A stretch of DNA of 64,000 nt from a virus. This document shows, in pieces, positions 23,331-31,215 of the stretch (position 1 is the first letter of the stretch; each line of letters begins with the position of its first letter). The notes beneath the pieces are model-generated. The model worked only from the letters and a program-made list of their open reading frames with translations, was not told the origin of the DNA and made no database searches. Location of the stretch: IMG/VR virus record IMGVR_UViG_3300036770_001519, positions 1-64,000 of that record. The stretch is one strand, 5' to 3'. The translations under genes and the position numbers were made by a program.

Positions 23331-23931
23331 GCTTGTAAATGTACAGGTTGTTGCAACTGCATCCGATACTCAGCAGAGAATCTTCAGTACGGACCTTGTG
23401 TTCGGCTGGGATCCGACAGTGCTTGAGTTTATAGGAATCGACAACACAGGTACTCTTGCCAATACCAACCTATCGTTCCTAGCAACTGGAACGTGGGACT
23501 TCTACGGTATCAACGAGACTATGCCACCAGCAGATGGCAATGGTCTGTACTTCTGGCTAACTCCACTAACTGGAATGCCTGTATATGTTCAGAATACAGG
23601 AAACCTGCTGACCACCCTGAAGTTCAGAGTTCTTCAGCCTGTTTCTACAACGGTCGAGATCATTCCTAAGCTAACTGTGAATGCGCCAGCAACTACCGTG
23701 ATCTACGGTAGTGACATTCCAGGAATGTCTGTGACTGGTACGTTTACCAATGCAGAACTGTCGTGCAAGACTGGTGACTTTAACTGCGACGGTATCACGG
23801 GATCTGCCGACATGGGTCTTCTGCTTAGCGAGTGGAACAACTCTACGTTCACAGATAGTCCGCTTGATCTCAACGGCAACGGTGTCGTTGATGCGGGTGA
23901 CCTTTCAATTCTGCTAGACAACTGGGGATAA
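23278..23931 (+). CDS. Cohesin-like plus dockerin-like protein
   Basis: 217 aa. Residues about 20-160 read as a beta-sandwich cohesin-like domain (VNVQVVATASDTQQ, LVFGWDPTVLEFIGID, LLTTLKFRVLQP). Residues 163-217 are a dockerin-type pair of calcium loops, DFNCDG at 167-172 and DLNGNG at 197-202, each followed by an A-D-M/L-x-x-LL helix and ending LDNWG. Both domains normally work in protein-protein docking outside the cell. Here they sit between replication genes, one base before DNA polymerase. The first 18 residues are mildly hydrophobic but not a clean signal peptide. The dockerin style is typical of Planctomycetes proteins. Role unknown. Confidence 0.8.
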   Translation: MDLINLALMATSPMVVNELVNVQVVATASDTQQRIFSTDLVFGWDPTVLEFIGIDNTGTLANTNLSFLATGTWDFYGINETMPPADGNGLYFWLTPLTGMPVYVQNTGNLLTTLKFRVLQPVSTTVEIIPKLTVNAPATTVIYGSDIPGMSVTGTFTNAELSCKTGDFNCDGITGSADMGLLLSEWNNSTFTDSPLDLNGNGVVDAGDLSILLDNWG

Positions 23932-23932
23932 A

Positions 23933-25648
23933 ATGCAACTGATAATCGATATTGAGTCCGATGCCCTTATGGAGCTGACGTTAGACAGCAAGGGCAATCC
24001 AAACAAGGAGTGCAGCAAGGTACACTGCGTTGTGACCAAGGACATTGCGACCAATATCGTCCACGTGTGGCATGGCTCAGACCTTGGCAAGCCATTCCTT
24101 GACTATCTGTCCAAGGCTACGATGCTGATTGGTCACAACCTGTACGGGTTCGACCTTGAGTGTCTGAGGAGAATGCTTGGATACAACGGCAACGCCGAGA
24201 TCTACGACTCTCTGATCGTCAGCAAGCTGATGTATCCAGACCTTCAGAACCACCCTCTGGGTGGCAACTCACTCAGTGACTGGGGCAAGTACCTTGGCAA
24301 CGAGAAGATCAACTACACTGGTACGTGGTCTGAGCTTACTCTTGAGATGATCGACTACTGCATTCAGGATGTACATGTCGCACATGATATCTACAAGAAG
24401 CAGCAGGAGTGGCTGGCTTCAAAGCCAGAGTATTCCAAGGTCGTGAAGCTTGAGCATCTAGCAACGGAGATCATCAACCAACAGCAGGTCAATGGATTCA
24501 ACTTCGATCTGCCAGCTGGCGAACAACTGATGCACGAACTACTGCACACAAAGGCGCAGATAGAAGACGAGATGCGTGTCATCTTTCCAGACAAGGTTCA
24601 TGTCAGGTTCTCAGACAAGACTGGCAAGCGTCTCAAGGACAAGGTTGAGGTGTTCAATCCTGGTTCACGCAAGCAGATTGCTGAACGACTGTACGAGAAA
24701 TACGGGTGGACAGCACCAGAGACTGAGGCTGGCAATCCAAACGTTGACTCCTCCGTTCTAGGAGAGCTTGACTATCCCGAGGCAAAGAAGCTTGTCGAGT
24801 ACTTCGACATCATCAAGCTCATGGGTCAGGTCGAGGACTGGACTGTTCGTGCAACCAACAGCAGGGACGGCAAGGTTCACGGCTTTGTTAACGTGCAGGG
24901 TGCGGCAACTGGTCGATGCACACACTCTCAGCCGAATCTGGCTCAGGTGTCTGGCGACCACCGTGCCCGTGCCTTGTGGGTACCGCATGCAGGAGACGTA
25001 TTGTTAGGATCAGACCTAAGCGGTCTTGAGCTGAGAATGCTTGCCCACTACATGCATGACTACGATGGTGGTGCATATGCCGATGTCATTCTCAACGCAG
25101 ACATCCACCTTCACAATCAGGAGAAGGCTGGATTGCCCACACGCAATAATGCCAAGACATTCATCTATGGCTTTCTGTATGGTGCGGGTGATGCAAAGAT
25201 CGGCAAGATCGTCAACGGTTCATCCAAGCAGGGTGCAGCACTTAAGGAGAAGTTCCTTCGTGAGCTACCTGCACTAGCCAAGGTAAAGCAGTGGGTCGAG
25301 TTCCAGGTTGCAAAGTCTGGAACAATCAGTCTAGTCGATGGTCGCAAGGCACCAGTACGTAGCAAGCATGCTGCACTTAATACTCTATTGCAGGGTAGCG
25401 GAGCGGTCGTGTCCAAGTACTGGATGATCCTTGCATGTCGCAATCTAACAAAGCGTTACGGTGCAAACAAGGTAAAGCAGGTAGCCTATGTGCACGATGA
25501 ACTTCAATTCTCCTGCCCACCAGACATTGCCGATGAGGCTGGTAGGATCATAACGGATTCGGCAATAGAGGCAGGGAAGCGTCTTGGAATCAAAATGCCA
25601 ATCAATGCGGAATTTAAAGTTGGAAGAAACTGGTCGGAGACTCACTAA
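23933..25648 (+). CDS. Family A DNA polymerase with 3'-5' exonuclease (T7 gp5 type)
   Basis: 571 aa. The exonuclease has DIESDAL (Asp6, Glu8), LIGHNLYGFDLE and CIQDVHVAHDIY. The polymerase has ATGRCTHSQPNLAQ, GSDLSGLELRM with Asp361, TFIYGFLYGAGDAKIG and YVHDELQF with Asp522. T7 gp5 has 704 aa. The missing length includes the thumb insert that binds thioredoxin, since only about 25 residues separate the thumb helix from VFNPGSRKQI. Processivity therefore probably depends on something other than host thioredoxin. Confidence 0.96.
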   Translation: MQLIIDIESDALMELTLDSKGNPNKECSKVHCVVTKDIATNIVHVWHGSDLGKPFLDYLSKATMLIGHNLYGFDLECLRRMLGYNGNAEIYDSLIVSKLMYPDLQNHPLGGNSLSDWGKYLGNEKINYTGTWSELTLEMIDYCIQDVHVAHDIYKKQQEWLASKPEYSKVVKLEHLATEIINQQQVNGFNFDLPAGEQLMHELLHTKAQIEDEMRVIFPDKVHVRFSDKTGKRLKDKVEVFNPGSRKQIAERLYEKYGWTAPETEAGNPNVDSSVLGELDYPEAKKLVEYFDIIKLMGQVEDWTVRATNSRDGKVHGFVNVQGAATGRCTHSQPNLAQVSGDHRARALWVPHAGDVLLGSDLSGLELRMLAHYMHDYDGGAYADVILNADIHLHNQEKAGLPTRNNAKTFIYGFLYGAGDAKIGKIVNGSSKQGAALKEKFLRELPALAKVKQWVEFQVAKSGTISLVDGRKAPVRSKHAALNTLLQGSGAVVSKYWMILACRNLTKRYGANKVKQVAYVHDELQFSCPPDIADEAGRIITDSAIEAGKRLGIKMPINAEFKVGRNWSETH

Positions 25649-26105
25649 GTACCCATGCTATCTTGGATTCTACGACTTCACGAATGTACAAGGACGTATG
25701 CTTGGGTGGTTGGTGAAGCTGACAGGGCTGAGCCAAGTAACTCATGTTGGTCCGATCATCACGGTACCTGGCGTTGGTGACATGACTATTACCATCTGTC
25801 AGGCGCGGCATGGAAACAAAAGATATTCAAGCGTCGCAAAGATCCACACGAAGGATGCCCTGAATAAACTGGGTGTCCGTCTTATTCACAAGGCATACGT
25901 CGGTGACATAAGCATGGATCTTTCTGAGACAATAGTCAAGGCTCACAACTACACGGATGTCGGTCCATGGGATCTGATCTTCCACCAGTTCGTGGGCAGA
26001 TTCATCGGTCTGACAAGACCACGGGCATGTGCATCGTATGTGTGCAGCCTATTTGATTTAGAGGACACGTGGCACCCAGCTACACTATACAGGAGATACA
26101 GATGA
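25605..26105 (+). CDS. Possible permuted papain-like (LRAT/YiiX-type) hydrolase
   Basis: 166 aa from the ATG at 25605, overlapping the polymerase end by 44 bases. An early LVKLTGLSQVTHVGPII segment and a late RPRACASYVCSLF segment follow the His-then-Cys order of circularly permuted NlpC/P60-like folds such as YiiX. These act as peptidases, amidases or acyltransferases. The match is by pattern only and function is open. Confidence 0.45.
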   Translation: MRNLKLEETGRRLTKYPCYLGFYDFTNVQGRMLGWLVKLTGLSQVTHVGPIITVPGVGDMTITICQARHGNKRYSSVAKIHTKDALNKLGVRLIHKAYVGDISMDLSETIVKAHNYTDVGPWDLIFHQFVGRFIGLTRPRACASYVCSLFDLEDTWHPATLYRRYR

Positions 26106-26812
26106 TCACTTTACTGTTGGCAGGTCAGGCACGTGTCGGAAAGACAACCGCTGCAAACTACATCGCCAAGTATGCCAAGGCTCAGGAATACAAGCCAGTC
26201 ATTCTTCCATTTGCTCAGGCAATCAAGGAAGAAGCCAAGAGGGCTGGACTTACCAAGGAAGACAACCCCAAGGAGTACAGGGCTTTCTGTCAGGAGATAG
26301 GCGAGGGTAGACGCAAGGAGAATCCAGACCACTGGATCAATCAATTCAAGGAGAAGTGGCTTGAACTATACAGGAAAGACAACGAAGCAGCTCAGTGCGA
26401 AGACAAGATCTGGAAGGAGACGGTCGTTATTGTTGATGACTGTCGCTATCTTAATGAGCTTAACTTTGGCAAGTCGATTGGTGCCAAGACAATCTTCATT
26501 AGCCGTGGGTCCAGAAAGCTTCAGGACCAAACAGCCGATTGGAGAAAGCACGAATCAGAATCAATGGCAAACAACTATGAGGGTGGAGTAAAAGACTATC
26601 AGGACATCTTCGACTTCATCATAAAGAACGAGGAAACCGAAGATGTCTTCTTAGCAAAGCTCAAGGACAGACTGCCAAACTGGCTTGATGCCACGCCGTA
26701 TGCATATGTTGCATGCGACTGTCTTGCTTGCAAGAAGATGAAGAAGGATGAACCGATGAAACTTGAGGAGTTCTTCAAGGATCTATTCATGGATGGAGAC
26801 GATGATGACTGA
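26102..26812 (+). CDS. Deoxynucleoside monophosphate kinase-like P-loop protein
   Basis: 236 aa from the ATG at 26102. LLAGQARVGKTTAANYIAKYAK is a Walker A, then KEEAKRAGLTKEDN, CQEIGEGRRKENPDHWI and VIVDDCRYLNELN, in the order of phage dNMP kinases (T4 gp1 relatives). A Cys cluster (CDCLACKKM) lies near the C-terminus. It would raise dNMPs to dNDPs for DNA synthesis. Confidence 0.75.
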   Translation: MITLLLAGQARVGKTTAANYIAKYAKAQEYKPVILPFAQAIKEEAKRAGLTKEDNPKEYRAFCQEIGEGRRKENPDHWINQFKEKWLELYRKDNEAAQCEDKIWKETVVIVDDCRYLNELNFGKSIGAKTIFISRGSRKLQDQTADWRKHESESMANNYEGGVKDYQDIFDFIIKNEETEDVFLAKLKDRLPNWLDATPYAYVACDCLACKKMKKDEPMKLEEFFKDLFMDGDDDD

Positions 26813-27524
26813 AACAGCCGTACTGGACGGAGACATCCTTGCATATAGGGCTGCATTCTGGGCTGATGCCGAGGGTGGAGAATGGCTTGAGGACCGTCTT
26901 ATTGATGATCTAAAGCGATGGTGTCCACCTACATGCAGCAAGATACTTGTTGCCCTTTCATGCAGACGGGAAGACAACTTCAGACGTAAGTGGCTACCGT
27001 CCTACAAGGAACACAGAAGTGACAGACCCAAACCAGACCTTCTCCCAGATGCGATGCAGTTCCTACGGGACAACTGCACGTGTCTTGAGGATGATGGTCT
27101 GGAGGCTGATGACCTGATGGGTATGTACAAGTCATCCCTTCGGGCTGTCTGTGTCACCATTGACAAGGATCTACAGCAGGTTCCTGGTTATTGGTGGTAT
27201 CCTCCAGTAGATCCAGACTCCCCAGTAGGGGATGTACAGTATACCACCGTGGAACAGGCTGATTATTGGTTCCACAGACAGTGGATTACTGGGGATAGTA
27301 CCGATAATATCCCTGGTATTTGGAAGCTAGGTCCAAAGAAGGCAGAGGCTTTACTTAGCCAAACCCTACCTAGAAACCACACACCCCTAGTCCTTTCCCT
27401 GTATGAACGCAGGGCAACGAAGGATGGCGGCATCTATACCTACGATGATGCCGTGGCTATGGGCGTAGCCGTCAGGATCCTAAGAGATGGGGAATCTCCC
27501 CTATCCTGGCTTGACGGCGAGTAG
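26802..27524 (+). CDS. 5'-3' exonuclease (T7 gp6/FEN family)
   Basis: 240 aa. VLDGDILAYRAAF, GLEADDLMG, TIDKDLQQVPG and GDSTDNIPGIWKLGPKKA carry the metal-binding Asp residues and the helix-hairpin-helix of 5' nucleases. It should remove primers and degrade host DNA. Two adjacent ATGs (26802 and 26805) are possible starts; both overlap the kinase gene. The end runs into promoter-like repeat copy 3. Confidence 0.9.
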   Translation: MMTETAVLDGDILAYRAAFWADAEGGEWLEDRLIDDLKRWCPPTCSKILVALSCRREDNFRRKWLPSYKEHRSDRPKPDLLPDAMQFLRDNCTCLEDDGLEADDLMGMYKSSLRAVCVTIDKDLQQVPGYWWYPPVDPDSPVGDVQYTTVEQADYWFHRQWITGDSTDNIPGIWKLGPKKAEALLSQTLPRNHTPLVLSLYERRATKDGGIYTYDDAVAMGVAVRILRDGESPLSWLDGE

Positions 27525-27538
27525 GAGACGTATCGTAG
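27523..27538 (+). promoter_or_regulatory. Promoter-like 16-bp repeat, copy 3
   Basis: Exact third copy, straddling the exonuclease stop codon and ending 11 bases before the dUTPase ATG. It is the last copy in the window and would serve the nucleotide genes and the whole structural operon beyond. Confidence 0.6.
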
Positions 27539-27549
27539 AGGAACAAAGA

Positions 27550-28065
27550 ATGAAGAATGAATATAAAACTGACACTTCGCTGTGGTCAAACCCCAGCACA
27601 CTGGTAGCAAATACCTTCAACTATGACTTTCCAAATCAGGTAAAGATCAAAGCTAGCAAGCACGGCTTACCTAAGAAAGCTACCCGAGGTTCGGCTGGTC
27701 TTGACCTTAGAGCAGACATCCTCAACAATATTACAATAAACCCAGGAGAAACCGTAATGGTATCTACTGGAATGTGCATGGAGATTCCCGAGGGAGTCTG
27801 TGCATTCATCATGCCGCGTTCTGGCTTGGCTTACAAGCATGGCATCACAATCCCAAATACACCAGGTCTAATTGACTCTGACTATAGGGGAGAAATCTGC
27901 GTCATCCTCAAGAACGGAGGAACGGAACCCTTTACGATTGAGGACGGTGATCGTATTGCACAGATGCTTATTGTGTCTTTTATTACACCGTCGTTTGTAG
28001 AAGTCGATGAACTTGGCTACAGTACCCGCAGTATTGGTGGCTTTGGATCGACAGGCATAGGATAA
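27550..28065 (+). CDS. dut: dUTP diphosphatase
   Basis: 171 aa. The five trimeric dUTPase motifs appear in order: SAGLDLRAD, MPRSGLAYKHG, TPGLIDSDYRGEI, RIAQMLIV and the flexible RSIGGFGSTG end. It turns dUTP into dUMP, keeping uracil out of DNA and feeding ThyX. The ATG at 27550 is chosen over upstream starts because those overlap the repeat and the exonuclease gene. Confidence 0.95.
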   Translation: MKNEYKTDTSLWSNPSTLVANTFNYDFPNQVKIKASKHGLPKKATRGSAGLDLRADILNNITINPGETVMVSTGMCMEIPEGVCAFIMPRSGLAYKHGITIPNTPGLIDSDYRGEICVILKNGGTEPFTIEDGDRIAQMLIVSFITPSFVEVDELGYSTRSIGGFGSTGIG

Positions 28066-28067
28066 GA

Positions 28068-29948
28068 ATGAATACTTTTGAAAACTTTATTGCTCTCAGT
28101 CGGTACTCAAGATGGCTTGAGTCAGAGGGTAGACGCGAGACTTGGGAGGAAACGGTGGATCGTTGGTGGAATTACTTTTCCTCCAAGGAGCCAGCTCTCC
28201 TAGAGCGTCCCGACATCAAGCAAGCAGTACTTGCACGGGAAGTATTCCCAAGCATGCGAGCACTGATGACAGCTGGTCCCGCACTTGATCGGGATCACAC
28301 CGCACTATATAATTGCAGCTACCTTGAGATCGATTCAGTCGAGTCATTCTCAGAGCTGCAGTACATCCTCATGTGCGGTACTGGCGTTGGATATTCCGTA
28401 GAGAGACGCTGCGTAGAGAAGCTACCGCAGGTTCCTTCGGAGATCCGAAGAGTAGACAACATCAAGATCATCGTCCCAGACTCACGCGAGGGATGGTGCG
28501 ATTCACTTAAGAACCTGCTGATCGACCTATACGGAGGCATCCATCCAACATGGGATATGTCTCTGGTCAGACCCGCAGGTGCAAGACTCAAGACATTCGG
28601 AGGCAGAGCCTCTGGTCCTGGTCCCCTTGAGGCTGTGTTCAAGTTCATCGTCAACACCTTCTACAAGGCACGTGGACGAAGACTTACTAGCCTTGAGTGC
28701 CATGACATCTGCTGCGTCATTGCTCAGTCGGTCATTGTCGGTGGCGTTCGTCGCTCCGCTATGATCTCACTGAGTGATCTTGACGATCAGTCGATGGCAA
28801 CTGCCAAGTCAGGAAACTGGTGGGAGAATCACTCATATCGTGCACTTGCAAACAACTCTGCGGTCTATACCGAGAAGCCAAGCATGGGCAAGTTCCTTCA
28901 GGAGTGGACATCGCTGTACAATTCATTCAGCGGTGAACGTGGAATCCTGAATAGACAGGCACTGAACAATGTGTGCAGTCGGGCTGGACGTTCTGTTCCA
29001 GAAGGCTGTTCGCTAGGTACGAACCCATGCTCTGAGATCATCCTCAGACCAAATGAGTTCTGCAACCTATCGACCATCGTCATTCGTGAGAACGACAGCA
29101 AGATGGACATCCGTAGAAAGCTTGAGATGGCTACGATTCTTGGAACAGTACAGTCCAAGTTCACGTACTTCCCCTACCTCAGAAAGCAGTGGCAGGAAAA
29201 CTGCGAGGAGGAGAGACTGCTGGGAGTAAGCATGACTGGTATCTTCGACAACGCATTCACTTGCGGTCGAACCTCACCATACGAGCTTATCCAATTCCTT
29301 CAGGATCTTCGTGATGTATCTCAGGAAGTAAACCTTGAGTGGGCAGACAAGATCGACACGGCACCTTCGCGTTCGATCACCTGCGTGAAGCCAGAGGGAA
29401 CCACCAGCTGTCTAGCTGGATGTGCCTCAGGACTTCATCCGCAGTATGCACCATTCTATATCCGTCGAGTTCGGCTCGACAAGAAGGATCCCCTGTATCA
29501 GCTGATGAAGGATCAAGGAGTGCCATGCGAGGACTGCGTAATGAACCCAGCTTCTACCGCAGTGTTCTCATTCGCAATGGCTGCACCTATGGGTGCGAAG
29601 ACTACACAGAACCTTGATGCGGAGACGCATCTTATCCTGTGGAGAATATATGCTGATTACTACTGCGAGCACAAGCCCTCAGTGACAATCAACTATACAG
29701 ACGCAGAGTTCCTGCGTCTTGGCGCGACCGTATACGAGCAGTTCGATCACATCTCAGGTGTGTCGTTCTTGCCCAAGGCAGAGCATACCTACCAGCAAGC
29801 TCCTTTCGAGGAGATAACGGAAGAGCAATACATTGCCTTCCCCAAGATCAATGTTGACTTCAGCTTGCTCAAGATGTACGAGCAGGAAGACACCACAAAG
29901 GCTTCACATGAGCCAGCTTGCACAGCAGGAGGTTGTACAATTCTATGA
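28068..29948 (+). CDS. nrdJ: Adenosylcobalamin-dependent (class II) ribonucleotide reductase
   Basis: 626 aa, shorter than the Lactobacillus enzyme (739). LYNCSY and FCNLS give the redox Cys pair, NPCSEIILR the radical Cys, GTGVGYSVER the substrate-loop region, and the C-terminus CTAGGCTIL the exchange thiols. It reduces ribonucleotides to deoxyribonucleotides and needs coenzyme B12 from host or medium. It completes a dTTP-directed set with dut, thyX, the deaminase and the kinase. Confidence 0.93.
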   Translation: MNTFENFIALSRYSRWLESEGRRETWEETVDRWWNYFSSKEPALLERPDIKQAVLAREVFPSMRALMTAGPALDRDHTALYNCSYLEIDSVESFSELQYILMCGTGVGYSVERRCVEKLPQVPSEIRRVDNIKIIVPDSREGWCDSLKNLLIDLYGGIHPTWDMSLVRPAGARLKTFGGRASGPGPLEAVFKFIVNTFYKARGRRLTSLECHDICCVIAQSVIVGGVRRSAMISLSDLDDQSMATAKSGNWWENHSYRALANNSAVYTEKPSMGKFLQEWTSLYNSFSGERGILNRQALNNVCSRAGRSVPEGCSLGTNPCSEIILRPNEFCNLSTIVIRENDSKMDIRRKLEMATILGTVQSKFTYFPYLRKQWQENCEEERLLGVSMTGIFDNAFTCGRTSPYELIQFLQDLRDVSQEVNLEWADKIDTAPSRSITCVKPEGTTSCLAGCASGLHPQYAPFYIRRVRLDKKDPLYQLMKDQGVPCEDCVMNPASTAVFSFAMAAPMGAKTTQNLDAETHLILWRIYADYYCEHKPSVTINYTDAEFLRLGATVYEQFDHISGVSFLPKAEHTYQQAPFEEITEEQYIAFPKINVDFSLLKMYEQEDTTKASHEPACTAGGCTIL

Positions 29949-30166
29949 ATAAGATAATCGAACCAACACTACAGGTAAAGCTAGACAAGGGACTTCCCTT
30001 GACTGCACCTGAATTCGGTAGGCTTGCAAGACAGCTTGCAACCTATGTAATGGAACTTGAAAAGGAAATCAATGAACTCAAAATATCCGTATCTAGATCC
30101 AGAGTGGATCCCGATAATGAAGGAGTGGGTTCAGCCGCCAAGCTACGAACAAAACCAAACCAGTGA
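29945..30166 (+). CDS. Small helical protein (73 aa)
   Basis: ATGA overlap with the reductase stop. Helical middle (RLARQLATYVMELEKEINEL) and basic end. It overlaps the next gene by 95 bases in another frame. Function unknown. Confidence 0.5.
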   Translation: MNKIIEPTLQVKLDKGLPLTAPEFGRLARQLATYVMELEKEINELKISVSRSRVDPDNEGVGSAAKLRTKPNQ

Positions 30167-30263
30167 AACGCTGGCTAGAAACCTTGCGTATGTAGCTGGA
30201 AAGCTGGACCTGATATCTAAGCTAGACACAATAGTAAAGCTTCAGGAGAAAAAGAATGGCTGA
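30072..30263 (+). CDS. Small hypothetical protein (63 aa)
   Basis: Begins MNSKYPYLDPEWIPIMKEW, with AAAGGAAA upstream. The C-terminal helix ends KLQEKKNG. The long overlap with the previous frame is unusual here, so one of the two may have a different start; the coding look (KYPYLDPEW, aromatic) favours this one. Confidence 0.5.
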   Translation: MNSKYPYLDPEWIPIMKEWVQPPSYEQNQTSETLARNLAYVAGKLDLISKLDTIVKLQEKKNG

Positions 30264-30867
30264 AACAAACAGACAGGCCATCTACAGGGAAGCAGCTCGC
30301 ATTCGCTCGCGTCAGTTTGCAAACGAGGAACTAGGCAGCGTCGGTAGGTACTACAAGGATACCGCCGCTGCCTACGAGAAGAAGATGCAGGATGCGCTAA
30401 AGGCACAGGAAGAAATCAACAAGTTATGGGATGACAGGTTTAAGCGAGCCGAAGAAGCATATGCTTCTTGGAAGGCAAGCACAAAGAGAACCATCTTTGC
30501 ACCGACCATCTCGTTGTATGGAGATGACAGACCAAACAACAAGGTAGTTGACATCTTCAAGCTCGTAGATGAGCAAGGAAGACGCAGGACAATGGAGCAG
30601 ATTGAGAAGATGGGTACATCCAAGTACGGCTATCAGTTCAGGTTGGGCGAAGAAGCAAGCCAAGCACAGCTGAACAAGATGGACGTGGATGAATACACAT
30701 CCTCATTCAGCACATACAATACACGATATCAAGAGGAACTTGCCGACCTTGAGCGTCGAAACGCAGAGGCACGGAAGAAGTTCTACGAAGATAAGCAAAG
30801 ACAGCTAGCAGCTGCTGAGTCTATGTCTGCTTATCGTGGACCAACATATCAAGAGAAACCACTGTAA
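30256..30867 (+). CDS. Helical protein upstream of portal (203 aa)
   Basis: Almost all charged helix (AAAYEKKMQDALKAQEEINK and LADLERRNAEARKKFYEDK), with a short central segment STKRTIFAPTISLYG. Position just before the portal gene suggests a virion or assembly protein. No family recognised. Confidence 0.6.
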   Translation: MAETNRQAIYREAARIRSRQFANEELGSVGRYYKDTAAAYEKKMQDALKAQEEINKLWDDRFKRAEEAYASWKASTKRTIFAPTISLYGDDRPNNKVVDIFKLVDEQGRRRTMEQIEKMGTSKYGYQFRLGEEASQAQLNKMDVDEYTSSFSTYNTRYQEELADLERRNAEARKKFYEDKQRQLAAAESMSAYRGPTYQEKPL

Positions 30868-30876
30868 GGAGACAAC

Positions 30877-31215
30877 ATGGGATCACCAACTGTTTCAGGC
30901 GGCATGACAGCTGCCGAGCAAAGATCACTGCTGGCAGAGGAGCGCGCCTTCCAGCAGGAGCAGGAAGACAAGAGACGCGCACAGATGCTTGAAGACGAGC
31001 GTAGACGCGAGGAACAGGCAGAGGCTGAGCGACAGAGAATCGCAGCAGAGGAAGCCGAAAGACTTGCAGAGATAAACGAGGCAGAGCAAGCCGTCATCGA
31101 AGAGGAAGAGGAGCAGACCAAGAAGACCAAGTCTGATCTTGGCAAGGTTTCCTTCTACGATGCACTTGGTCGCGGAGTAATAAACCAACCAACGATGGCT
31201 GAGAAACCAAGATGA
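30877..31215 (+). CDS. Charged single-helix protein upstream of portal (112 aa)
   Basis: Residues 10-90 are an unbroken Glu/Arg/Gln/Ala helix (LEDERRREEQAEAERQRIAA), one of the longest charged helices in the window. C-terminal YDALGRGVINQP is more ordered. AAGGAG ribosome site. Likely a structural or assembly partner of the portal by position. Confidence 0.6.
   Translation: MGSPTVSGGMTAAEQRSLLAEERAFQQEQEDKRRAQMLEDERRREEQAEAERQRIAAEEAERLAEINEAEQAVIEEEEEQTKKTKSDLGKVSFYDALGRGVINQPTMAEKPR

Noticed and set aside
24991-25006. Near copy of the 16-bp repeat inside the DNA polymerase gene
   Set aside because: Three mismatches in 16 bases, in the conserved half of the core, and it lies within coding sequence.
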